From: Imperialibacter sp. EC-SDR9
GTDB lineage: Bacteria; Bacteroidota; Bacteroidia; Cytophagales; Cyclobacteriaceae
Direction of reading: 5' to 3'
DNA: 64,000 nt
Assembly (NCBI RefSeq): GCF_902498805.1
Contig: NZ_LR701637.1
Coordinates: 372,001 to 436,000 of the forward strand
The notes under the pieces: generated by a model
What the model was told of the DNA's origin: nothing
What the model saw: only the letters and a program-made list of their open reading frames with translations
The model's database searches: none
Made by a program: the position numbers and the translations under genes
In this document: in pieces, positions 26,235 to 34,741 of the stretch
How the letters are laid out: each line of letters begins with the position of its first letter
Numbering within the stretch: the stretch's first letter is position 1

Positions 26235-26340
26235 AACGGGTGGTGCATGTGATTCCTCCCACAAATGTTAAAAATTGCTAAAAAGGTACGAGTGGCATCG
26301 CTTTTGATTGTTATAAGGTTGTACTAAACAATTAGAAGCT

Positions 26341-26904
26341 ATGAAGAAGTTGAAGAATTTAGCGGTGCTTGGATTGTTGATCTTAGTAGTACCGGCTTAT
26401 AGCCAAACGGCTGATGACAATGAGAAACTTTCCAAAGCAGATAGAAAAGAACTTAAACAGTTAGAGAGGGATCAGGAAATGACTGAGCTCAAGGAAGTAG
26501 TGAAAGAGCGGTCGTTCCTTATAGACGCCGATTTCCTCCTTGACAGACAAAGCCGACAGTATATGGCCACGGCCAATAATTTTGTATCCATTGAGGGAGA
26601 CAGAGTTATTATGCAAACGGCTTCTCCCTATGGCATAGGCTATAACGGCATTGGTGGCGTCACTTTTGTTGGTCGAATACTAGACTATAAGGTCAACGAG
26701 AGTAAAAACGGCAACAACTTATTCGTCACCATTCAAACGAGCTCCGTTGGCTATGGTAACGGCACCATATTTATAACCATTCGGGGCAAGGAAAACGCTG
26801 TGGCTCGATTTTATGGGCCCTGGGGAAGAAGTCTTGCCTTTTCGGGAGATGTGGAGCGCCATGGCGAGTCGTTTAAATACAAAGGTATGAGTGTCCCCAT
26901 GTAG
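26341..26904 (+). CDS. Exported DUF4251 protein
   Basis: A 187-residue protein with a signal peptide (hydrophobic core LAVLGLLILVVPAYS). A charged, coiled-coil-like linker (about 25-55) is followed by the DUF4251 domain (about 58-187), recognised from the start FLIDADFLLDRQSRQYM, the strand series and the Gly-rich SPYGIGYNGIGG loop. It is a periplasmic or surface protein of unknown function found almost only in Bacteroidota. It is a single gene, closed by the strong terminator at 26926-26956. Confidence 0.88.
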   Translation: MKKLKNLAVLGLLILVVPAYSQTADDNEKLSKADRKELKQLERDQEMTELKEVVKERSFLIDADFLLDRQSRQYMATANNFVSIEGDRVIMQTASPYGIGYNGIGGVTFVGRILDYKVNESKNGNNLFVTIQTSSVGYGNGTIFITIRGKENAVARFYGPWGRSLAFSGDVERHGESFKYKGMSVPM

Positions 26905-26925
26905 CACTTGCAAAACCACAGGCAG

Positions 26926-26956
26926 AAAGGCCCGTTGCTTAGCAGCGGGCCTTTTT
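26926..26956 (+). terminator. Strong rho-independent terminator of the DUF4251 gene
   Basis: AAAGGCCCGTTG pairs with CAGCGGGCCTTT around CTTAG, with one G-T wobble, and TTTATTTT follows. It lies 21 bases after the stop. Confidence 0.85.
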
Positions 26957-27079
26957 ATTTTATTGAAAATTTAGGAGTATCTTAGATGCTGAATGAGGTC
27001 GAAACAGCATCAGTAGTTTTTTGAGGATTTCGGTTATCATTGGTGAGCTTTAGCAATATTATTTCTAACCTGAGCTATT

Positions 27080-28042
27080 ATGAGAAAACTTATTACCACT
27101 GTCCAACTGGCAGTTTCCCTGACGATTATTGTTTCTATCGTCAGCTGTGGCGACAAAGATGAGGAACCTTCAGCGTCCCTGGAGTTTGATGGAAGTTATA
27201 ATGGGATTTTTTCGATGCAAGGGGTTCAAATTGGCACCTGGACTATGCTGGTCAACACGGGGCAGGCCAGCGGCTCTTTCGATTATATCACGGGAAGTAC
27301 AACTTACACAGGAACGGTTTACGAAGGTGGCAAGCTTGAAGTAAACATCACTTACGACGACGGATCTACCACAGAGACGGTCATCACTATTAAAGAGGAC
27401 GGTGCAGTATCGGGAACCTGGGCAAACTCCGATGTGGAGTTTGGGGAACTTTCCGGAGCAATAGAGGTGACAAGCTTTGACGGCAGCTACAACGGGATTG
27501 CTTTTTCTGACGATATGTATTCCGCTTCCTGGTCGCTGACTATCAGCAAGGGAAAGGCAACAGGCGCTTACAGTGGAGGAGACGGCAACGGCCTGATATC
27601 TGGATATGTTGATAGCGAGGGAAAATTATCAATCGGCTCTGCCTTTGCCACAGGAACTGTGCTGACTGCGCAGGGCAGTATTGCGGATGGCAACGTCACG
27701 GTAATTTGGTTCGATACAACACAAGAAACGGGTACAGCCCTTGGTGCTATTGCCACTGGCGCTTTTGACAATGACTATAAAGGAACGGCACAAGGCGGCG
27801 GTGTCGTAATTGGTACCTGGACTTTGAATATTGCAGGCGGCAAGGCAATGGGCATTTATAATGGCAGCGATGATTCATCGGCGATTAATGGCTTTGCCAA
27901 CGAGGATGGCGACATTTATCTGGGCATCAACCAGGGCGACGGAGATGTGGTGACTGTCACTGGCACCATCGAAGGTGGGGATATCGCTGGCTCATGGACC
28001 GATTCTGACGGACGAAGTGGAACGTTCGTAGGCGGCATCTAA
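27080..28042 (+). CDS. Lipoprotein with three internal beta repeats
   Basis: A 320-residue secreted lipoprotein: the lipobox IVSC places the lipidated Cys near residue 23, followed by an acidic linker (GDKDEE), so it is probably outer-membrane anchored. The mature part is three homologous repeats of about 90 residues, starting FDGSYNGIFS (about 35), FDGSYNGIAF (about 134) and FDNDYKGTAQ (about 230). Each has a GTWTLNI-like strand, a Gly-rich G-K-A-x-G turn and a closing GTW/GSW or aromatic strand. I do not recognise the repeat family; the composition is that of a small beta-barrel or beta-sandwich carrier. No enzyme motif is seen, and the gene has no evident operon partner. Confidence 0.65.
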   Translation: MRKLITTVQLAVSLTIIVSIVSCGDKDEEPSASLEFDGSYNGIFSMQGVQIGTWTMLVNTGQASGSFDYITGSTTYTGTVYEGGKLEVNITYDDGSTTETVITIKEDGAVSGTWANSDVEFGELSGAIEVTSFDGSYNGIAFSDDMYSASWSLTISKGKATGAYSGGDGNGLISGYVDSEGKLSIGSAFATGTVLTAQGSIADGNVTVIWFDTTQETGTALGAIATGAFDNDYKGTAQGGGVVIGTWTLNIAGGKAMGIYNGSDDSSAINGFANEDGDIYLGINQGDGDVVTVTGTIEGGDIAGSWTDSDGRSGTFVGGI

Positions 28043-28111
28043 TACCTGAGGATTGTTGGTTAACCCAAACCAACCGATTCAGCATTTACGTTAAGTTTAT
28101 TCTGAAGGCTA

Positions 28112-28140
28112 CAAAGTCGACTGCATGCCAGCCGACTTTG
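28112..28140 (+). terminator. Hairpin after the repeat lipoprotein gene
   Basis: CAAAGTCG (28112-28119) pairs with CGACTTTG (28133-28140), and an inner CTG-CAG pair extends it. The following T run is weak (CTGTATTTT). Confidence 0.4.
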
Positions 28141-28229
28141 CTGTATTTTGCCCGGGCTGCGCCTTTTGTGTAAGGCTGCTTTCAAAAGTTTTGAATAAGG
28201 TGAAAATTGGTCAAAATAATATTGACCCC

Positions 28230-30590
28230 ATGAGACCAATCTACATTGTTGTCCTTTTGCTTGCTCTTTCATTTTCCGCAGCCACCGCCCAGTCTTCCCT
28301 TTCCATTCCCCAGATTATGCAGGGGCAAGATTTCACGGGCTACTGGCCGTCCAGCCCATGGTGGTCAGAAGACGGTAAGACAATCTACTTCGACTGGAAT
28401 CCTGACAAGAATCCGAGCGATTCACTTTATAAGTTTGTTGTAGGCTCCGGCGCCCCACTGAAGGTGTCTCCCTCGGAGAGACGGGCTCTTCCGACCAGAC
28501 GAGGCACGTACAATAAGGAAATGACCAAAAAGCTGTACGAAAAAGGTGGGGACATATTTGTTCTGGATCTGAAGAGTGGAGCAACTACTCAGGTGACTAA
28601 TACAGCAGGCAGGGAGTCGGATGCTTATTTTGGCCCGGATGAAAAGACCATCCATTTTACCTTCGATAACAACCTGCTCTCCTGGGACATTTCAACGGGC
28701 GTTGTCACCCAACTTACCAACTTTAAAGAGGGCTCTGTAAAGAAGCCCAAAAAACTATCGGAACAAGATGAATGGCTAAAAAATGATCAGCTGGGGCTTT
28801 CGCAGATTGTGAAGCAGCGCCATGAGGAAGATGAACTGGAAAAGGAAATCCGAAAGGCAGATCAACCAGGCAGACCAAAGGAAATTTACCTTGAGGGCAA
28901 AAGTGTGTCGGGTATTCAAATGAGTCCCGATGGTAAAATCATTTCTTATGTGCTCTTTAAATCGGCGGACAATACGCACAATACCATGGTGCCTGAGTTT
29001 GTAGCTGAATCAGGCTACACGGAACCAATCAATACGAGAACAAAAGTGGGCTCCGAGTTATCGAAAAGGGAAGTTTGGATGTTTACGCCTGCCACAGGAA
29101 AGGTGATGCAGGTGAAAACCAATGATTTACCGGGGATCAAAGACAAGCCCGATTTTTACGCCGACTATCCAAAGCTTGATACGATGAAGGCTTTCGAGAG
29201 AGAAGTGTTCAGCTTTGGCCCTTTCTGGTCTGATGACGGGTCGAAGGCCATTATGGTGTATCGCTCGGTCGACAACAAAGACAGGTGGATCACCCTGTTG
29301 AACCCTGAGGACGGATCGAATACATTATTGGATAGGCAAAGGGATGAGGCCTGGGTAGGCGGCCCCGGCGTGGGTTGGTCAATGTATTCTCCTGGTGACA
29401 TTGGCTGGTTGCCTGACAACAAAAGGATTTGGTTTCAGTCGGAAGAAACTGGGTTCTCACATTTGTACGTACTGGATGTAGATAGCAAAAGCAAAAAGGC
29501 TTTAACGGCTGGAGAATATGAGGTGTACGATGTAAGCTTATCCAAAGACAAGAAGTCGTGGTATTTCAGCAGCAATGAGGGAGACTTCGGACAAAGGCAC
29601 TTTTACAAATTGCCGTTGGAGGGAGGTAAGGCCGTGAAAATTACATCACAGGTCGGAAGCAACGATGTCACGTTGTCGCCGGACGAGAGGAACCTGGCCA
29701 TTTTGTATTCAACAGCCAACAAGCCCTGGGAGTTGTTCCTGATGCCGAACAAACCGGGGGCAGCGATGAAGAAAATTACCTCTTCAACTACGCCCGAATT
29801 TGATGCTTATAGCTGGAGAACACCCGAGTTCACTACTTTCACAGCCAGGGATGGTACTGAAGTGCCGGCGAGGCTTTATAAACCGGCTAATCCCACACCG
29901 AACGGCCCGGCGGTTGTTTTTGTGCACGGAGCTGGCTACCTGCAGAATGCGCACAAATGGTGGAGCAGCTATTACCGTGAGTACATGTTCCACAACTTCC
30001 TGGTAGACAATGGCTACACAGTACTGGACATCGACTACAGAGCAAGCGCAGGCTACGGCCGTGACTGGCGAACTGCCATCTATCGGTTTATGGGGGGTTG
30101 GGACTTGTCCGACAATGTGGATGGAGCCAAGTTCCTGGTAGAGAAACACAGCGTGAGCAAGGACAAGATTGGCGTTTATGGCGGTTCCTATGGAGGCTTT
30201 ATTACGCTGATGGCATTATTTACCGAGCCCGATGTTTTTGCGGCTGGTGCCGGCCTGCGGTCTGTTACCGACTGGGCTCATTATAACCACGGCTATACGT
30301 CTAATATCCTGAACACACCTGTGCTGGATAGCATTGCCTATCGCAAGTCGTCGCCGATTTATTATGCAGAAAACCTGAAAAAGCCTTTGCTCATTGCCCA
30401 TGGCATGGTCGACACCAACGTTCACTTTCAGGATGTCGTTCGACTGTCGCAAAGGTTGATTGAGTTAGGCAAAAAGGATTGGGAAATGGCGTTGTATCCG
30501 GTGGAGAATCACGGCTTTGTGGAGGCTTCCAGCTGGGCCGATGAGTATCGAAGAATTTTCGAGCTATTTGAGAAAAACCTGAAAAAGTAG
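28230..30590 (+). CDS. Secreted S9-family prolyl oligopeptidase-like peptidase
   Basis: With ATG at 28230 the protein is 786 residues and starts with a clean signal peptide (MRPIYIVVLLLALSFSAATA, cut before Gln-Ser). A beta-propeller (about 40-500) is followed by the alpha/beta-hydrolase domain with the S9 triad: Ser653 in GGSYGGF, Asp728 in HGMVDTNVH and His761 in ENHGF. A DPP-IV-like periplasmic peptidase that trims peptides is the expected role. The longer upstream frame (to 28125) would add 35 residues that hide the signal and is rejected. It is convergent with the SLC13 gene, four bases between the stops. Confidence 0.93.
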   Translation: MRPIYIVVLLLALSFSAATAQSSLSIPQIMQGQDFTGYWPSSPWWSEDGKTIYFDWNPDKNPSDSLYKFVVGSGAPLKVSPSERRALPTRRGTYNKEMTKKLYEKGGDIFVLDLKSGATTQVTNTAGRESDAYFGPDEKTIHFTFDNNLLSWDISTGVVTQLTNFKEGSVKKPKKLSEQDEWLKNDQLGLSQIVKQRHEEDELEKEIRKADQPGRPKEIYLEGKSVSGIQMSPDGKIISYVLFKSADNTHNTMVPEFVAESGYTEPINTRTKVGSELSKREVWMFTPATGKVMQVKTNDLPGIKDKPDFYADYPKLDTMKAFEREVFSFGPFWSDDGSKAIMVYRSVDNKDRWITLLNPEDGSNTLLDRQRDEAWVGGPGVGWSMYSPGDIGWLPDNKRIWFQSEETGFSHLYVLDVDSKSKKALTAGEYEVYDVSLSKDKKSWYFSSNEGDFGQRHFYKLPLEGGKAVKITSQVGSNDVTLSPDERNLAILYSTANKPWELFLMPNKPGAAMKKITSSTTPEFDAYSWRTPEFTTFTARDGTEVPARLYKPANPTPNGPAVVFVHGAGYLQNAHKWWSSYYREYMFHNFLVDNGYTVLDIDYRASAGYGRDWRTAIYRFMGGWDLSDNVDGAKFLVEKHSVSKDKIGVYGGSYGGFITLMALFTEPDVFAAGAGLRSVTDWAHYNHGYTSNILNTPVLDSIAYRKSSPIYYAENLKKPLLIAHGMVDTNVHFQDVVRLSQRLIELGKKDWEMALYPVENHGFVEASSWADEYRRIFELFEKNLKK

Positions 30591-30594
30591 TTTT

Positions 30595-32388
30595 TCAGAA
30601 GGGAAAAATAATGGGGATCAGGATGCTGGCTACTATCCAGAACACCAGGGAAAGTGGCCAGCCTACCTTAAAGTAGTCGGTAAACTTGTAGCCACCTGCA
30701 CTGTACACCATGGTATTGGTTTGGTAGCCCACCGGAGTCATGAAGCTGGCCGATGCAGCAAAGGTGACGGCCATTAAGAAAGGCGTGGGGCTCAGGTCAA
30801 GCGACTGCGCCGTTACGATGGCAATAGGTGCTAAAAGTGCTGCGGTGGCATTGTTGGACATCATTTCCGTTAGCAGTGCGGTAACCAGATAAAGACCCGA
30901 CACGATGGCAATTGGCCCAAATTCTCCCAGCGAATCAATGAGCGAGCCAGCAATGATGGCAGCGAGGCCACTTTTTTGCATGGCCACTCCAAGGCTTAGG
31001 GCTCCAGCCAGCAGAAAGACCACTTTCCATTCAATGGCCTGGTACACCTCCTTCATCGTGATCGATTTAGAGACCACAAGTATGGCGGTGCCCGCAATCG
31101 CTCCAATCATTATATTAACGAGATTAAAAGCTGCCAGAAACACAATGGCGCCAATAATTGTCAGCACAAAAAGGAACCGTTTCTTTTTAAAGTCCATCAC
31201 ACCCTCTTCTGAAAGAATAAGGAAGGGGCTTTCGTGATGAGTCTCTTGTTTTTTGAGCTCAGTCAGGTGGTGGGTTTTTATTTCTGCAAGGATAACGTCT
31301 CCAGCCTTTAACGCTACCTCATGCAAGTGTTCGTGGAGCACCTCTTCACGATGGCGAATCGCCAGGGGAACAGCACGGTAGCTTCGCCGAAAGTCGATTT
31401 CCCTAAGAGTTTTTCCCTCAAAACTAGATTGAGAAGTAATGACCAGCTCTACCAGTGTCATACCCTGGTTGTTGAGGGCTTCTTCACCAATACTTACAGC
31501 AGATTGCGATTGAATTTTTACCAGGTCTTTGAGCCCTTTGATCTTTTCAACATTGCACCGAACTTTCAGTACGTCGCCGGAGAGCAGCACCATATCGCCG
31601 GGAGGCAGCCCATATTTTTGTCCATTACGTCGAACTTCTAGGATATCCATTTCCAGTTCCTTGACAATCGGGCTATCCATGATGCGCTGACCTGTGAAGG
31701 CCCCATCTTCTTTTAACTCAATTTCTGTAAGGAAGTCCCGGAAAGAAACACTGCTTTTGAATCCTTCGGCCACCGATCGGTCGGGAAGAAGTTTTATCCC
31801 AATGAAAGCGATATACAACGTGCCAATCACAAGAAAGATCAGACCAAGGGGAGACATTTCGAACATACCAAACTCGGGCAGTCCGTTTTTCATCGCCACA
31901 CCTGATACGACAATATTGGTAGACGTACCTATTAGGGAGCAAACGCCACCAAAGATGGAAGCGAAGGAGATTGGAATGAGCAGCTTGGAGGGACTTATAT
32001 TGCTGGTGTGGGCGATCTGCACGGCAACGGGGATAAATACCGCCACTACTGGCGTATTGTTGACAAAAGCCGAAGTGAACCCGACAAAGAGCACGAGGCT
32101 GATCATCCCAAAAAGGTAATTCGATTTGAACAGGCCGGCAAGCTTGGGCGTCATTAGCTGAAGCGCACCTGTCTTCAGCAGAGCGGCACTGAGAACAAAC
32201 ATGAAAGCCACGGTAATGGTGGCGGGATTGGCAAAGCCGGCTACACCTTCCTCAGGGCTGATAATACCCAGAAGAACCAGTGAAGACAATATGAGTAGCG
32301 CAACAACGTCGATTGAGAAGAATTCCGTGACGAATAGCAGCACTGCCACTACTATCACGCCCAATACCAACCATGCATCTAGCCCCAT
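30595..32388 (-). CDS. SLC13/DASS-family anion transporter with two TrkA-C domains
   Basis: With ATG at 32388 the protein is 597 residues. The transmembrane halves of an SLC13-type symporter flank a cytosolic insert with two TrkA-C (RCK-C) domains (about 200-400: VRRNGQKYGLPPGDMVLLSG and FRRSYRAVPLAIRH). The conserved N-terminal NTPVVAVFIPV and C-terminal SNNATAALLAPIA signatures place the substrate sites. Family substrates are sulfate, dicarboxylates or citrate; the ligand here is unknown. The TrkA-C pair suggests regulation by a small cytosolic ligand. It is transcribed in the same direction as the Rrf2 regulator upstream, 79 bases apart. Confidence 0.9.
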   Translation of the reverse strand: MGLDAWLVLGVIVVAVLLFVTEFFSIDVVALLILSSLVLLGIISPEEGVAGFANPATITVAFMFVLSAALLKTGALQLMTPKLAGLFKSNYLFGMISLVLFVGFTSAFVNNTPVVAVFIPVAVQIAHTSNISPSKLLIPISFASIFGGVCSLIGTSTNIVVSGVAMKNGLPEFGMFEMSPLGLIFLVIGTLYIAFIGIKLLPDRSVAEGFKSSVSFRDFLTEIELKEDGAFTGQRIMDSPIVKELEMDILEVRRNGQKYGLPPGDMVLLSGDVLKVRCNVEKIKGLKDLVKIQSQSAVSIGEEALNNQGMTLVELVITSQSSFEGKTLREIDFRRSYRAVPLAIRHREEVLHEHLHEVALKAGDVILAEIKTHHLTELKKQETHHESPFLILSEEGVMDFKKKRFLFVLTIIGAIVFLAAFNLVNIMIGAIAGTAILVVSKSITMKEVYQAIEWKVVFLLAGALSLGVAMQKSGLAAIIAGSLIDSLGEFGPIAIVSGLYLVTALLTEMMSNNATAALLAPIAIVTAQSLDLSPTPFLMAVTFAASASFMTPVGYQTNTMVYSAGGYKFTDYFKVGWPLSLVFWIVASILIPIIFPF

Positions 32389-32467
32389 ATTTTCCGAATA
32401 AGCGGGCAAATATTATAAAATCTATAAACTATACCAAATTAGTAGACTTTTGGGTAAAGAAAAAAAA

Positions 32468-32896
32468 TCACTTTTGAACCGATTCCTTTCCGATGATGGA
32501 AGCCAGGGTGTTTTGCTTCAGTATCTGAACGGTCTCATTTCTAACAGCCATAAATACATCTCTGATACCACAAGTTTCTTCGTCTTTACACTCCTCGCAG
32601 CGTTCATAATATTTGTAAGTGACGCAGGGAAGTAGCGCAATAGGGCCGTCAAGCAAACGCATAACATCAGCCACATTCACTTCTTCGGGGGGTTTAATGA
32701 GGTAGTACCCACCGCCTTTGCCCTTTTTACTGGCTAGTATGCCTGCATTTTTCAGATCAAGAAGAATAGCCTCAAGAAACTTTTGAGGGATGTTTTCCTG
32801 CTCGGAGATATAACTAATTAGCACCGGCCCTTGCTCGAATTTTTTGGCCAGGTGAACCAGCGCATTGAGTGCATACTTGGTTTTTTTTGAAATCAT
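32468..32896 (-). CDS. Rrf2-family transcriptional regulator with four cysteines
   Basis: With ATG at 32896 the protein is 142 residues. A winged helix-turn-helix (about 1-80, MISKKTKYALNALVHLA and ENIPQKFLEAILLDLK) is followed by the Rrf2 cysteine loop, C-x7-C-x2-C-x5-C (LPCVTYKYYERCEECKDEETC). IscR and relatives ligate an iron-sulfur cluster here with three Cys and one other ligand, so a redox- or Fe-S-responsive repressor is likely. The true targets are unknown; the adjoining SLC13 gene and its own promoter are candidates. A longer frame reaches 33181, but it runs into the divergent amidase gene and is rejected. Confidence 0.88.
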   Translation of the reverse strand: MISKKTKYALNALVHLAKKFEQGPVLISYISEQENIPQKFLEAILLDLKNAGILASKKGKGGGYYLIKPPEEVNVADVMRLLDGPIALLPCVTYKYYERCEECKDEETCGIRDVFMAVRNETVQILKQNTLASIIGKESVQK

Positions 32897-32922
32897 TAAC
32901 AGCGACTGAGTTGAGAGCGTGA

Positions 32923-32930
32923 CAAATATA
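32923..32930 (-). promoter_or_regulatory. Probable -7 element of the Rrf2 gene
   Basis: The minus strand reads TATATTTG, a perfect TAnnTTTG match, 26 bases upstream of the ATG. A TTTTC at the -33 distance is only a partial match. The AT-rich TATAACTATA next to it could be an operator for autoregulation. Confidence 0.4.
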
Positions 32931-33032
32931 ACTATATAAATAGAACCCGAAGAAAATGGTGTGTGGGATTCCATTCCTAAAAAATTTGTTGGTGCCGTTG
33001 AGATACTTCTATAGCTTCTCAAAAAATATTCC

Positions 33033-34688
33033 ATGAAGAGAAGAATCGTTTTGCTGCTGCTGCTGGTTTTGAGTTTTGGAAGCGGATTTTTTGTCGCTTC
33101 GAAGCACCCGTTTTCCAGGAAGGACATAGGCTCGGCACAAAAACTTATCGGCTTGCAACTTAGCAAGGGCGATGTCGACACTATGTTCAGCTATCTGGAA
33201 AGGAACCTGACGGGTTATGAAGCGATGAGAAACCTTCGGTTGCCCGAGACAGTTGTGCCGCCACTCCTTTTTACCACCAATTATCAGGAGGGCTCGAAAG
33301 AACAGCACAAAAAAATTGATTGGTCTGTAGAAACCAACCCAAACGCAGTTTCTAATGAAGAGCTGGCTTTTTTAAGTGTCGAGCAACTGGCCGCGCTAAT
33401 CAAAGCAAAAAAGGTTTCTTCAGTTGAGCTGACTCAGTTGTTTCTCGATAGGATTAAGCAATACGACCCGACATTGCTGGCAGTGATAACCGTAACCGAG
33501 GAGCTTGCTTTGGCCCAGGCTCGAAAAATGGATGAAGAGCTTGAGGAAGGTAAATACCGGGGCCCGTTGCATGGTATACCCTACGGCATCAAGGATTTGT
33601 TTGCGGTGCAGGGTTACCCCACCACCTGGGGTTCAAAGCCGTACGAGCATCAGGTACTGGATTACAATGCTACCGTCGTAACAAAGCTTGAGGAGGCTGG
33701 GGCTGTGCTGGCGGCAAAGCTCACATCAGGCGCTCTTGCCCGTGGCGACGTTTGGTTTGGCGGGCAAACGAAAAGTCCCTGGGATACCACCCAGGGAGCC
33801 AGCGGCTCCTCGGCTGGAGTGGGATCAGCCGTGGCTGCGGGGCTTGTGCCATTTGGTATCGGCACGGAAACACTTGGCTCTATCGTCAGCCCGTCGTCCC
33901 GCTGTGGTGTGACTGGCCTGCGGCCCACTTTTGGAAGGGTGAGCCGATACGGTTGCATGAGCCTGAGCTGGAGCATGGACAAGCCTGGGCCAATTGCAAA
34001 AACGGCCATGGACTGCGCCTTAGTGTTAGAGGCCATTATGGGACCTGACAACCTCGATCTTACAGTCGACGACGTCCAGCTTTTACACCCAGCGGCGCTC
34101 TCGGCCAAATCGCTACGAGTGGGCTACTTAAAGGGCATGATGAAAAACGACAGCACGGAGCTTGGAAAAAACGCCATTGCCATACTCGATAGACTAATGG
34201 AAGCAGGTTATGAAATGCATGAGATTGAATTGCCTGCGGAGGATTCAATTCCCTACAGCGCTTTTGACGTGATTCTCAGAGCCGAGGCAGGGGCTTTTTT
34301 CGACGACCTCGTGAGAAGCCATGATGTTGATAAAATGGTAGAGCAGACGGGCGGCTCCAGAGCTAACTCACTGAGACAATCAAGGTTTATACCAGCCGTG
34401 GAATACCTTCAGGCGAATAGGCACAGGCAGGTGTTGATGGATAAGATGGATGAGACACTTGCGGGAATTGACATTTTAATTTCGCCCACATTCAGTCGCC
34501 AGTTGCTGATAACAAATCTTACCGGGCACCCGGCGTTGGCTTTTCCAACTGGCTTCGATGACAAGAAGAGACCGACAAGCCTTACCCTGGTTGGTCATTT
34601 ATTTGAGGAGGACAAGCTGGTTGCCTTTGGGTCAGAAATTCAGGGGTTGACGGATTTTCACCTTCAGCATCCGCCTATGTTCAAATAA
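33033..34688 (+). CDS. Exported amidase of the amidase-signature family
   Basis: A 551-residue protein with an N-terminal signal or membrane anchor (about residues 4-20, RIVLLLLLVLSFG). The Ser-cisSer-Lys triad of the family is intact: Lys187 in YGIKDLF, cis-Ser259 in GASGSSAG and nucleophile Ser283 in LGSIVSP; the two serines are 24 residues apart, as in fatty-acid amide hydrolase. The closest relatives are GatA-like amidases, but the signal and the N-terminal extension of about 100 residues argue against tRNA amidation. The substrate (small amide or peptide amide in the periplasm) is unknown. It is divergent from the Rrf2 gene with 136 bases between the starts. Confidence 0.9.
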   Translation: MKRRIVLLLLLVLSFGSGFFVASKHPFSRKDIGSAQKLIGLQLSKGDVDTMFSYLERNLTGYEAMRNLRLPETVVPPLLFTTNYQEGSKEQHKKIDWSVETNPNAVSNEELAFLSVEQLAALIKAKKVSSVELTQLFLDRIKQYDPTLLAVITVTEELALAQARKMDEELEEGKYRGPLHGIPYGIKDLFAVQGYPTTWGSKPYEHQVLDYNATVVTKLEEAGAVLAAKLTSGALARGDVWFGGQTKSPWDTTQGASGSSAGVGSAVAAGLVPFGIGTETLGSIVSPSSRCGVTGLRPTFGRVSRYGCMSLSWSMDKPGPIAKTAMDCALVLEAIMGPDNLDLTVDDVQLLHPAALSAKSLRVGYLKGMMKNDSTELGKNAIAILDRLMEAGYEMHEIELPAEDSIPYSAFDVILRAEAGAFFDDLVRSHDVDKMVEQTGGSRANSLRQSRFIPAVEYLQANRHRQVLMDKMDETLAGIDILISPTFSRQLLITNLTGHPALAFPTGFDDKKRPTSLTLVGHLFEEDKLVAFGSEIQGLTDFHLQHPPMFK

Positions 34689-34716
34689 AAACCCATCTGC
34701 CGCAGACAGAAGGGTT
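34684..34716 (-). terminator. Terminator hairpin of the CHAT gene
   Basis: On the minus strand AACCC and GGGTT enclose a TCTG/CAGA inner stem, followed by TTTTATT (complement of 34684-34690). It overlaps the amidase stop codon, so it lies in the 3' ends of both convergent genes. Confidence 0.45.
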
Positions 34717-34741
34717 CGCAATTTCGGATAAGGAATATTTC

